Origin: Bdellovibrio sp.
GTDB taxonomy: Bacteria > Bdellovibrionota > Bdellovibrionia > Bdellovibrionales > Bdellovibrionaceae
Direction of reading: 5' to 3'
NCBI GenBank assembly: GCA_014376935.1
Contig: JACMQO010000074.1
Span: 1 to 57,057, forward strand
Length of the DNA: 57,057 nucleotides
The translations under genes and the position numbers were made by a program. Below the pieces are notes generated by a model. It searched no databases. It worked only from the letters and a program-made list of their open reading frames with translations, and was not told the DNA's origin. Positions 43,630 through 51,898 of the stretch are shown in pieces (the first letter of the stretch is position 1; every line of letters starts with the position of its first letter).

Positions 43630-44601
43630 TTATTTAAACGAAATTCGTGGGTCGATCAGACCGTAAAGTAAATCGGCAACAAGATTTAAAATTAAAACCA
43701 TACTGACGGATAAAACAAAAGAAACCATCGCCACGTTAAAATCATTTCCCATGATCGATGAATAAATTAAGCGACCCACGCCCGGATAAGCAAAAAGCGT
43801 TTCGGTAATCAATGCGCCCGAGAAGATCGAAGACACGCTGATCGCGATGATTGTCGCAAGCGGAATTAATGCATTTCTAAAACCATGTCTCCAGATGACG
43901 ACTTGATTTGACATTCCTTTAGCGCGCGCAGTGCGGATGAAATCATTTCTCATGGCTTCCATCATCGAAGATCTAGCAAATCGCGAAAAGCGACCAATGG
44001 ATTGAATCGATAAAGAAACCATCGGTAAAATTAAATATTTAGATTTGTCCGTAAGTTCTGCCCACCAAGACGAATAATTAAGACCCGTTGTTTGGTAGCC
44101 ACCAGCCGGTAGCCAACCTAAATTCACGGCGAAAATAATAATAAGAACGATACCTAGCCAGAAGGACGGTAGAGAAAGACCCGCAAAATTCAAAAGATTG
44201 ACGATATAGTCTAACTTTGAATTCGGGCGAAGAGCTGTCGCGATCCCCAGAGGAATAGCGATAATTAAAGAGAAGACTAAGGATGTGATTGAAAGAATAA
44301 ATGTTGCGCGTAAAGCAGGCCCTATCATATCGGTAACGGGAATACGGTACGTTCGTGAATAACCTAAATCGCCTGAAGCGATATCAGAAACCCAATTGAA
44401 ATATCTTTTGTAAGTCGGTTGATCAAGGCCATAAAACTCGCGAAGACGAACGACGTCTTCGGTAGTGATTTTTGGATTAGCAGAAATCATTAATTCAACA
44501 GGATCGCCTGGCATTAAGTTCATTAAGCCAAAACACACGTAGGATAAAATGATTATCACTAAAAGTGTTTGTAAAAGTCTGCGTAGAATAAATGTAATCA
44601 T
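43630..44601 (-). CDS. oppB: Oligopeptide ABC transporter permease (OppB/DppB)
   Basis: The 323-residue permease has six spans, MPGDPVELM near residue 30, the AKGMSNQVVIWRHGFRNALIPL EAA loop near 230, and TETLFAYPGVGRL near 265. It forms the transport channel with OppC. It lies 60 bases behind oppA in the same operon. Confidence 0.92.
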   Translation of the reverse strand: MITFILRRLLQTLLVIIILSYVCFGLMNLMPGDPVELMISANPKITTEDVVRLREFYGLDQPTYKRYFNWVSDIASGDLGYSRTYRIPVTDMIGPALRATFILSITSLVFSLIIAIPLGIATALRPNSKLDYIVNLLNFAGLSLPSFWLGIVLIIIFAVNLGWLPAGGYQTTGLNYSSWWAELTDKSKYLILPMVSLSIQSIGRFSRFARSSMMEAMRNDFIRTARAKGMSNQVVIWRHGFRNALIPLATIIAISVSSIFSGALITETLFAYPGVGRLIYSSIMGNDFNVAMVSFVLSVSMVLILNLVADLLYGLIDPRISFK

Positions 44602-44663
44602 GCTAGCCCTTGTGAAAAATTAAAACGTGTAAACAGTCGAAAAATTTAGAATAAGCCTAAAGC

Positions 44664-46400
44664 CTATTCTAAATTCCATTTTTCTATTTCGCTTGTTTCA
44701 GGGAATTGATGTCCAGTTAATTTATAGCCTTTCATTTGTGCCGGAATAACGGCTACGTCAGAACGGTAGTATAAAGGAAGAACCGGAACTTCATCTGTGT
44801 AAGCTTTTAAAATGCCGTGAACCAAAGTTAAACGTTTAGCTGGGTCAAATTCGACATCTAAATCCTCTAAGTCTTGGTCAACTTTTTTGTTAACCCAGCC
44901 CATGTAGTTTTGGCCAGACATGCCATTTTTAGCAGTCGGTATATTTTTACTAGAGAAAGTCGATTTTTGTGAGCTTTCCGGAGAAGAAACCCAAGCAAAT
45001 AACGCCATTGAATCAAAGTTACGTTTCTTAGTTGTTTCACCGAAGAATACGCGCGCGGGTTCATTCTTAGAATTTACTTCGATACCAACTTGTTTCCATT
45101 GGTTTTGTAAATAAACTTGAACTAATTCGCGTGTTTTATTTCCAGCTGTCGTCATCAATGTGAAAGATAATTTTTTACCATCTTTTTCACGGATACCGTC
45201 AGCGCCCATTTTCCAACCGGCTTCGTCTAATAATTTTTCAGCGTCACGTTTAGAGTACTTGTAGATCACAACTTTTGTAGGATCAGCTGTGTACCAAGGA
45301 TCGGCTGGTGTGACGTTGTGAATCGCAGGCTGTTGCTTGCCTTCGAATAAAGCGTTTACAAGATCTTCTTTGTTGATTGAGTAATGTAAAGCTTTACGAA
45401 CGCGAACGTCTTTTAACGCCGGGTTGTCTAAGTTTAAATCGATATGTTCATACACAGCACTTGGTTGGAATAAAACTGTGTACGGTAAGGTCTCAGCTTT
45501 TACTTTTTTGTCGAAAGCTAAAGCTTGGTCTAACGCAAGACCAAGAACCGAAATTAGATCGATCGTGCCTGAACGTAAGTTCGCCTCTAAAGTTCCCGTG
45601 TTTGGAATCAATTTAACGATTACTTTTTTAATTTTAGTTGGTTCGCCGTAAAACTTAGGATTCGGGCTAAACGTAACATGGTCACCTAATTGAAGTTCAG
45701 TCACAACATAAGGGCCGTTGAAAAGGCCAACGTTTGTTGGGTCTTTAGAATATAAAGAATTTTTTTCGTACCCTTCTTTTTGGCCGCCATATTTTTTAAA
45801 GATAGGCTCTTCTAAATGTTTAGGTAATGGAAATAAATTACCTAATTGGTAGAAGTCCCAACGTACTTTTTCGTAAGTAAACGTGCAAAGTTTTGGATTT
45901 TTAGGATCCGCTTCAACTTTTTCAACTTGCGTGTAAGTTTCTTTTTCAGCAACACCGACTGTTGGCGCTGAAGCGACCTTGATCGCAAAAGCGAAGTCGT
46001 CACAGATAACAGGTTTTCCGTCACCCCAAACAGCGCTCTGTAAGATTTCCCAAACTGCTGTTAATTTTTTCTTGCCATTTTTTTCAGTGATTTTAGCTAA
46101 GCCGTTTTCAATTGTAGGAATTTTTTTTGCTAACTGAGGAACCCATTTACCATCGGCATCGATCACGGTTAACGTGCGATCAACCATACGTAACATGTAA
46201 GTCGTTGCAACCATGTTTGCGATCAAAGGATTGAAGTTCTCAAACTCTTGAGAAATACCAATTTTTAATTCAGCATTTGTTAATTTAGAACCGCTCGATG
46301 AAGTTGCCGTAGCTCCTGTAGACGTGTTTGAAACGCCATCTTTTTTTGTACATCCGACAACTAAAGATAAGGCCAAAACTAAAAGACCTAAATTTTTCAT
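44664..46400 (-). CDS. oppA: Oligopeptide-binding lipoprotein (OppA/SBP_bac_5)
   Basis: The 578-residue protein has a standard lipoprotein signal (LSLVVGC, Cys 17) and the family-5 solute-binding fold: ELKIGISQEFENFNPLI at the start, DVRVRKALHYSINKEDLV mid-protein and DEVPVLPLYYRSDVAVI near the end. It captures peptides in the periplasm and delivers them to OppBC. AAAAGGAG precedes the ATG, which overlaps the oppF stop (ATGA). Confidence 0.92.
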   Translation of the reverse strand: MKNLGLLVLALSLVVGCTKKDGVSNTSTGATATSSSGSKLTNAELKIGISQEFENFNPLIANMVATTYMLRMVDRTLTVIDADGKWVPQLAKKIPTIENGLAKITEKNGKKKLTAVWEILQSAVWGDGKPVICDDFAFAIKVASAPTVGVAEKETYTQVEKVEADPKNPKLCTFTYEKVRWDFYQLGNLFPLPKHLEEPIFKKYGGQKEGYEKNSLYSKDPTNVGLFNGPYVVTELQLGDHVTFSPNPKFYGEPTKIKKVIVKLIPNTGTLEANLRSGTIDLISVLGLALDQALAFDKKVKAETLPYTVLFQPSAVYEHIDLNLDNPALKDVRVRKALHYSINKEDLVNALFEGKQQPAIHNVTPADPWYTADPTKVVIYKYSKRDAEKLLDEAGWKMGADGIREKDGKKLSFTLMTTAGNKTRELVQVYLQNQWKQVGIEVNSKNEPARVFFGETTKKRNFDSMALFAWVSSPESSQKSTFSSKNIPTAKNGMSGQNYMGWVNKKVDQDLEDLDVEFDPAKRLTLVHGILKAYTDEVPVLPLYYRSDVAVIPAQMKGYKLTGHQFPETSEIEKWNLE

Positions 46401-47410
46401 AACAACTCCTTTTGAGTGGTTGTGTTTGTTTTTAAATTTAAAGGATTAACTAAATGACAAGAGGCTAAATGCCCCGGAGCGCCTTCTAATTGCGGAGCTA
46501 CTTTTGAACACACATCCATCTTAAAGGCGCAGCGTGGGTGAAACGTGCAACCCGAGGGAGGATTAATCGGCGACGGAATTTCACCGGTTAAAATTTTAGA
46601 CATTTTTTTCTTACCCGTGCCGATGCTTGGAATCGACGACATCAAAGCTTGCGTGTAAGGGTGCTTAGGATTTTTAAATAATTCATCACGTGAGCTGATC
46701 TCAACGATCTTACCTAAATACATGACGGCAATTCGGTCACAAACGTGCTCGATAACCGATAAATCGTGAGAGATAAATAGATAAGTTAAGTTGAAACGTT
46801 TTTGTAAATCTTTAAGTAAATTTAAAACTTGAGCTTGAATTGAAACATCTAGGGCTGAAACCGGTTCGTCACAGATGATCAGTTTCGGATCTAAAGCAAT
46901 GGCGCGTGCGATTGAAATACGCTGGCGTTGACCACCTGAAAACTCATGCGGGTAACGATTTACATGAGACGCTTTCAATCCGACCATCTCTAAAAGTTGT
47001 TTCACGCGCACTTCGCGCTCTTTAGTACCAAGTAGGTTATGAATGATGTAAGGTTGTTCGACGATTTGACCAACAGTCATACGTGGATCAAGGGAAGCAA
47101 ACGGATCTTGAAAGATCATTTGTAGATCTTTACGTTTTTGTCTTAACTTTTCACCCTTAGCGTGTAGGAAATCAGTGCCGTCAAATTCGATCGATCCTGA
47201 AGTTGGTTCATAAAGACGAATAATCGATCGACCTAAAGTTGATTTTCCGCATCCTGATTCGCCCACTAATCCTAAGGTTTCTCCGCGGTAAATTGTTAAG
47301 TCAATATCATCGACAGCTTTAACGTTGCCGACTTCGCGTAAGAAAAAACCTTTCTTGATCGGAAAGTATTTTTTCAGGCCTTTTATTTCTAAAATGATGT
47401 CTGATTTCAT
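46397..47410 (-). CDS. oppF: Oligopeptide transporter ATPase (OppF/DppF)
   Basis: The 337-residue ATPase has Walker [10 protein letters not shown], signature FSGGQRQRISIARA, Walker B LIICDEPVSALDV and the C-terminal oligo_HPY region (CTFHPRCAFKMDVC) with Cys that may bind an Fe-S cluster. It energises peptide import with OppD. It starts ten bases after oppD. Confidence 0.92.
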   Translation of the reverse strand: MKSDIILEIKGLKKYFPIKKGFFLREVGNVKAVDDIDLTIYRGETLGLVGESGCGKSTLGRSIIRLYEPTSGSIEFDGTDFLHAKGEKLRQKRKDLQMIFQDPFASLDPRMTVGQIVEQPYIIHNLLGTKEREVRVKQLLEMVGLKASHVNRYPHEFSGGQRQRISIARAIALDPKLIICDEPVSALDVSIQAQVLNLLKDLQKRFNLTYLFISHDLSVIEHVCDRIAVMYLGKIVEISSRDELFKNPKHPYTQALMSSIPSIGTGKKKMSKILTGEIPSPINPPSGCTFHPRCAFKMDVCSKVAPQLEGAPGHLASCHLVNPLNLKTNTTTQKELL

Positions 47411-47420
47411 TTAAAGCCTT

Positions 47421-48386
47421 TTATGGAATAGGGTTAAAGCACGCTACAGATTGATTATCAGGATACGTTACGACCGGAGGTTTATTTATCCAGCACTCTT
47501 GCTTGACGCGTGGGCAGCGATTCGAGAACGGGCAACCGGGTGGCAATTCATGCGGAGCCGGAACTGATCCTTCGATCGTTTTCAAACGCTCGATTCTTTG
47601 ACCCATATGCGGTCTAGAAGCAATTAGAGCTGCCGTGTAAGGATGATGCGGAGAATTTAAAACTGTTTGCGTGGGGCCTGTTTCGCACATAGCACCTGCG
47701 TACATCACTAAAACTTTATCTGAAACTTCAGAGATGACGCCTAAGTCATGAGTGATAAACTGAACGCTCATTTTTAGTTTTTCTTGAAGACTTTGGAATA
47801 ATTCTAAAATTTGTGCTTGAATCGTCACATCTAATGCTGTCGTTGGTTCGTCAGCAATTAGAAACGTTGGGTTACAACTTAAGGCCATGGCGATCATCGC
47901 GCGTTGGCGCATGCCGCCTGATAACTGATGGGGGTAAGTCGCATAACGTTCAGCGGCCGCAGGGATGCCGACCAATTGAAGCATTTCGATCGCACGATCA
48001 CGTGCATCTTTTTTGTTATACTTCATGTGTTTTTCAATTTGCTCGTTCATTTGATAGCCGATTGTTAAAACCGGATTCAATGCGGTCATGGGCTCTTGAA
48101 AGATCATGGCCATTTTTCCGCCACGCACTTCTTCCATTTCAGTTTTGTTTAATTTAAAAAGATCTTGGCCTTGAAGTAATGCTTGGCCATTGGTGATTTT
48201 TCCTGGGCGTTCGATCAATTGCATTAAAGAAAAAGAAGTGACCGATTTTCCGCATCCAGATTCGCCGACGATACCTAAAGTCTCACCCTGATTGATAGAA
48301 TACGAAATGCGGTTGACCGCACGAAAGGGACCAGACTTTAAAAAGAATGTTGTTTCTAAATCTTTAACTTGAACAACTGGATCCAA
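47421..48386 (-). CDS. oppD: Oligopeptide transporter ATPase (OppD/DppD)
   Basis: The 321-residue ATPase has Walker [24 protein letters not shown] and [13 protein letters not shown], and the C-terminal [15 protein letters not shown] block. First gene of the leftward operon. The upstream gap (48387-48526) should hold the promoter; I see none clearly. Confidence 0.92.
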   Translation of the reverse strand: MDPVVQVKDLETTFFLKSGPFRAVNRISYSINQGETLGIVGESGCGKSVTSFSLMQLIERPGKITNGQALLQGQDLFKLNKTEMEEVRGGKMAMIFQEPMTALNPVLTIGYQMNEQIEKHMKYNKKDARDRAIEMLQLVGIPAAAERYATYPHQLSGGMRQRAMIAMALSCNPTFLIADEPTTALDVTIQAQILELFQSLQEKLKMSVQFITHDLGVISEVSDKVLVMYAGAMCETGPTQTVLNSPHHPYTAALIASRPHMGQRIERLKTIEGSVPAPHELPPGCPFSNRCPRVKQECWINKPPVVTYPDNQSVACFNPIP

Positions 48387-48526
48387 TGGTTTTCCCCTTA
48401 TTCTAAAAACTAGAGCTATAAATCTAACTGACTCGGCAAAAAGCTAAATCAGTGGATGAGAGTGTTTACAAGAATGTTGGATAAAAATATATAATTCCAC
48501 GCAATTAGCTAATTGCGTCACGAATT

Positions 48527-49549
48527 TTACAGTCTTTTTATGATGTTCGTTTGATCAATAATTCGAGCCACGGTTAAAGAAAAACCTTGGGCTAATGTCT
48601 CTGAAATTTTCTCGGCTAACGTTGGTTTTTGCTCAAATGAAACTTTCACAACTTGGTGGTCTTTTGCTTTTGTTAAAAGATACTCATCACTTGTTTTGAT
48701 GCCGTCAATTAAGCCTAATTGAATTGCATTTTCACCGTACCAGAATTCTCCGGTAGCGACTTTGGCGATATCCATTTGGGGGCGAAACCTTGAAACGAAT
48801 GATTTAAATAACATGTGAGTCACTTCAAGCTGCTCTTTAAATTTCTCTTCACCTTTTGGGGTGATTTCGCCAAGAACGCTGACGGTGCGTTTGTAGTCGC
48901 CCGCGGTGTACTCTTTGTAATCAACGTCTAATTTTTTAAGTAAACGGTTAAAGTTTGGCACCTGGGCCACAACGCCAATCGATCCGATTAGGGCGAACGG
49001 GGACGCTATGATTTTGTGCGCGACACAAGCCATTAGGTATCCACCGCTGGCTGCGACTTGATCGACGCAAATCGTAAGCGGAATTTGAGCTTCGCGAATT
49101 CGAAGGAGCTGAGCCGCCGCAAATCCGTAACTGTGAACCAGGCCTCCTGGGCTTTCAACTTTGACGACCACTTCGTCTTTTGATGTCGCAACGCCAAGAA
49201 CGGTATTAATTTCTTCTTTTAGGTTTTCAGCTGCTGAGGCCTTAATGTCGCCATGCAGAAATTCAAGAACGAAAATACGGCCATTTTCTTTCTGGGCCTT
49301 TTTGTCTTTTTGTTTTTCTTCTTTTTTAAGCCTCTTGCGTTCTTTTTTAAGATCGCTGGCAGGGATTAAAGATTCTTTTAAAAAGCGAGTTTGCTCTTCG
49401 TATTTTTCATGAAGCATTTCAACTTCGAAAGAGTTTTTGTTTTTACTCTTCATAGCTAACGTGGCAATCGTGATTAGTATCGCGATGATGGCTAGGACGA
49501 TGATAAAAGTTTCGGCGAAAAAAGTTCCAATGTTTTGTAGCATTTCCAT
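48527..49549 (-). CDS. sohB: Peptidase S49 family, SohB-like
   Basis: The 340-residue protein has an N-terminal membrane span (FIIVLAIIAILITIATLAM), a charged linker, and the S49/ClpP-like domain with VKVESPGGLVHSYG, DQVAASGGYLMACVA (catalytic Ser) and IIASPFALIGSIGVVAQVPN. SohB is an inner-membrane signal-peptide-peptidase-like protease with its active domain in the periplasm. Confidence 0.9.
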   Translation of the reverse strand: MEMLQNIGTFFAETFIIVLAIIAILITIATLAMKSKNKNSFEVEMLHEKYEEQTRFLKESLIPASDLKKERKRLKKEEKQKDKKAQKENGRIFVLEFLHGDIKASAAENLKEEINTVLGVATSKDEVVVKVESPGGLVHSYGFAAAQLLRIREAQIPLTICVDQVAASGGYLMACVAHKIIASPFALIGSIGVVAQVPNFNRLLKKLDVDYKEYTAGDYKRTVSVLGEITPKGEEKFKEQLEVTHMLFKSFVSRFRPQMDIAKVATGEFWYGENAIQLGLIDGIKTSDEYLLTKAKDHQVVKVSFEQKPTLAEKISETLAQGFSLTVARIIDQTNIIKRL

Positions 49550-49643
49550 AAGTGCAAAACGTTAGCTGATAAAAAAGCCCAGGTAAAGACAAAGGTCGAG
49601 AATTTTAAAAATCACGTGGGCGGAGGGCGAAATCCCCCTTAGA

Positions 49644-50414
49644 ATGTTGAAAGTGATGCCATCAAAAAAAATCCTATTTTGTCTGACAACTTTAATGATG
49701 GTGCCTGTTTATGGGCAAACCCAGCAGGTCGATGCCGATTTATTAACGTCGCTTAATTCTGAAGCAAATCACGAATCAAAACGACGCGAAGAATTTCGTC
49801 CTGATCGCGATAAGAAAAAAGTTTTTGATGGTGAACGTGAAAAAGGTTTAGGACTTTTTCTTGAAGAACAAGAAAAGTGGGATCTTATTCGCGAAAAAGG
49901 CTTAGCTGATTACCGTAAGCAGAAAAAAGTGGATTCGCCTGTTGAAGGTGGCCCTGAATTTTTAGCCGATCAAAAAGTTAAAAAAGCTCAAGATGACGCT
50001 TTAGAAAAAGCTCGCATTTTAACGTTACAAACGCGTGAGCGGATTCGTGTTAAAACTGAAAAATTAAACAATGTCAGTGAATCGGAAGAGTTGGGTATTA
50101 ATATAAACCGACCGCGTTTTGATTTGCGTAAACGGGCACAAAACAAATGGGTTAAGGGTCAAGGAAAACCAGCTTCTGGCAGTTCAGGCTATGGTGGTTC
50201 TTCGGCTCCGCCGCCGGTGTTCGATGATTTCCCGCCGCAACCAGATTATGTTCCGGCTCCACAACCGATGGATGGTTTTGAAGAAATTCCACCGCCACCA
50301 CCAATGAACTATGATGGCATGAGTAACGCATCTCCGTACGGTGGAAGTATTGATTCTGGATTTGGAGATATTCCACCTCCGCCTCCACCTCCGCCGATGG
50401 ACTACGACTTTTAA
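49644..50414 (+). CDS. Secreted proline-rich hypothetical protein
   Basis: The 256-residue product has a signal peptide (KKILFCLTTLMMVPVYG), a strongly charged helical middle (EEFRPDRDKKKVFDGEREKG...LEEQEKW), and a C-terminal region rich in Pro, Tyr, Gly and Asp ending PPPPPPPPMDYDF. Pro-rich ends often act as spacers or binding sites. A second ATG at 49656 also fits; ribosome-binding sites are weak. Family not recognised. Confidence 0.6.
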   Translation: MLKVMPSKKILFCLTTLMMVPVYGQTQQVDADLLTSLNSEANHESKRREEFRPDRDKKKVFDGEREKGLGLFLEEQEKWDLIREKGLADYRKQKKVDSPVEGGPEFLADQKVKKAQDDALEKARILTLQTRERIRVKTEKLNNVSESEELGININRPRFDLRKRAQNKWVKGQGKPASGSSGYGGSSAPPPVFDDFPPQPDYVPAPQPMDGFEEIPPPPPMNYDGMSNASPYGGSIDSGFGDIPPPPPPPPMDYDF

Positions 50415-50418
50415 TACC

Positions 50419-51117
50419 TTAAGTCGTTTTAATTAATTCGTCGGTCTTTAAGCCCGTTAATTTAAAGATGCGATTAAATGTGTAATACATAATCCCGCCT
50501 AAAAATAATATCGACGGAACCAAGATAACGCCCATTGAGTAAAGAGTCATTTGTCCTAGCTGTTCATTCAACAGTTGCTGTTTTTGCACGTCAGTGAAGT
50601 CCTCTGGAAGTGGCGTAAAGATATGAAGCGATAAAACGAAATTTAAAATAGCGCTCATTAAAAATGACAACGATAAAAGTTGTGTTGTGTGTCTCATCAG
50701 AAGGTCAAAGCGTGTTTTTTTTTCGTCCGTATCTAAGCGGCTGTCGATCAAAGCAATATCAAATGTGGCCGGATTCATAAATAGGGTTTTAAAAAAAGGT
50801 TTCGTCGAAAAGCTAGAAATCAAAACGAAAATGCCGATTAAAAGTGGAAAAGCGGCTTCTTTAATTGCAAACCAAATCCCGCCTAAAGCCATTAACATTA
50901 ACGTTCCAGAAACCAGAACGTTTGATAGCCCTAGTAACGCAATGAAGTTGGCTTTCTTCGTTTCAAAAAGTGATTTCGCGGCAAAAAATAATGGAAATGA
51001 AAGGGCTAAGACCACCGCGTATTTAGGTTCTAAGCCATACTTGTGACCCTTGTTCAAAATCAGAACGGGGATGATGATGTTAAATAAAATATTTTTGAAG
51101 CTGTCGTTTTTTTGCAT
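50419..51117 (-). CDS. Multi-span membrane protein, VC0807-like
   Basis: The 232-residue product starts KNILFNIIIPVLILNKG and has about six hydrophobic segments with FFAAKSLFETKKANFIALLGL in the middle, consistent with VC0807-family proteins related to intracellular septation protein A. Function unknown. ATG 51117 (MQKNDSFKN) is used; an in-frame start at 51156 would add 13 residues of unlikely sequence. It converges with the proline-rich gene. Confidence 0.6.
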   Translation of the reverse strand: MQKNDSFKNILFNIIIPVLILNKGHKYGLEPKYAVVLALSFPLFFAAKSLFETKKANFIALLGLSNVLVSGTLMLMALGGIWFAIKEAAFPLLIGIFVLISSFSTKPFFKTLFMNPATFDIALIDSRLDTDEKKTRFDLLMRHTTQLLSLSFLMSAILNFVLSLHIFTPLPEDFTDVQKQQLLNEQLGQMTLYSMGVILVPSILFLGGIMYYTFNRIFKLTGLKTDELIKTT

Positions 51118-51221
51118 GCGCCCATGGTAGGTCGAAAAGCGCACTCTTGCCAACACAAAACCTTTATGCCACAGTTTTGCTGTTGTCCTTAAAACATTTA
51201 TTTTCTGAAAGGAAATAACTT

Positions 51222-51464
51222 ATGAAAAAATTAACTCTAGTGGCGATCACTTTGGCTCTTTGTTTTGCAACTGGTTTTACATGTTCAAAAAATGCTCCTC
51301 AAACTGCGACGGAGACAACTCCGAATGCGACTTCAACTGAAACAGTTGATCAATCAAATATGGAAGCTCCTCCGGCAGGAACTCAAACAGTACCTGCGAC
51401 GGCGACCCCGGTCGGCACCATTCCTGCGGCAGCTCAATCTGCAGTTCCTGCAGAAACGAAGTAG
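51222..51464 (+). CDS. Small Ala/Thr/Pro-rich exported protein, possibly a lipoprotein
   Basis: The 80-residue protein has a signal (LTLVAITLALCFATGFTC) followed by a disordered Thr/Ala/Pro tail with no Cys after position 21. GAAAGGAAA precedes the ATG. The GFTC motif is close to, but not exactly, a lipobox. It may be a surface spacer. No family. Confidence 0.5.
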   Translation: MKKLTLVAITLALCFATGFTCSKNAPQTATETTPNATSTETVDQSNMEAPPAGTQTVPATATPVGTIPAAAQSAVPAETK

Positions 51465-51556
51465 TTTCGTTTCGAAATCTCAAATTAGCGCGGCCGAAAT
51501 TGAAGTTGGCTGCGAACTATTTTGAGTATTTTCTTTCAAAGACTTAAGTCTTGCAA

Positions 51557-51781
51557 ATGGCTTCCGATAAAAGAAACTCGGAGGCTGTTTTGTCAGAAGA
51601 CTCATCAAGCTCAACACGTAAAATGATACAACTGATGCTGGGTGCTTTCGGTCTTGTGGCTTTGTTTGCCTTTCAAAATTGCTCTCCGGATCGGACGAAT
51701 GAAGTTTACCTGATGGATTCAGCGTCTCATGTTGAAACTGCTGATACGCAATTAAATATCGTGGTTAACGACGATATTTAA
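51557..51781 (+). CDS. Small [FY]QNC exported protein
   Basis: The 74-residue product has a Ser-rich N-terminus, one hydrophobic stretch (LMLGAFGLVALFAFQNC) and a short acidic tail (MDSASHVETADTQLN). The AFQNC end matches the other three QNC proteins here. The ATG at 51557 sits just after the palindrome AAGACTTAAGTCTT (51539-51552). A signal preceded by about 25 polar residues is unusual, so start and export are tentative. Confidence 0.45.
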   Translation: MASDKRNSEAVLSEDSSSSTRKMIQLMLGAFGLVALFAFQNCSPDRTNEVYLMDSASHVETADTQLNIVVNDDI

Positions 51782-51860
51782 GCCTAGACCAAAAAGAAAA
51801 CCTTCAACAATCTTAGAGCTTTAGCTCGACTTGCCAGACACATTCTGCCGTGCTCCAATA

Positions 51861-51881
51861 ATGATGAAATCAAAACATCAT
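51861..51881. promoter_or_regulatory. Inverted repeat just before fadE (operator candidate)
   Basis: ATGATG and CATCAT (6-bp arms, 9-base spacer) lie 18 bases before the fadE start codon, next to its ribosome-binding site. Position suits a repressor such as FadR/FabR or TetR type. Unproven. Confidence 0.3.
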
Positions 51882-51898
51882 CATAAGGAGTGTCATCT

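Noticed and set aside
51539-51552. 14-bp palindrome AAGACTTAAGTCTT as an operator
   Set aside because: It directly abuts the start codon of a tentative small gene and has no second copy in the window; it may be chance.
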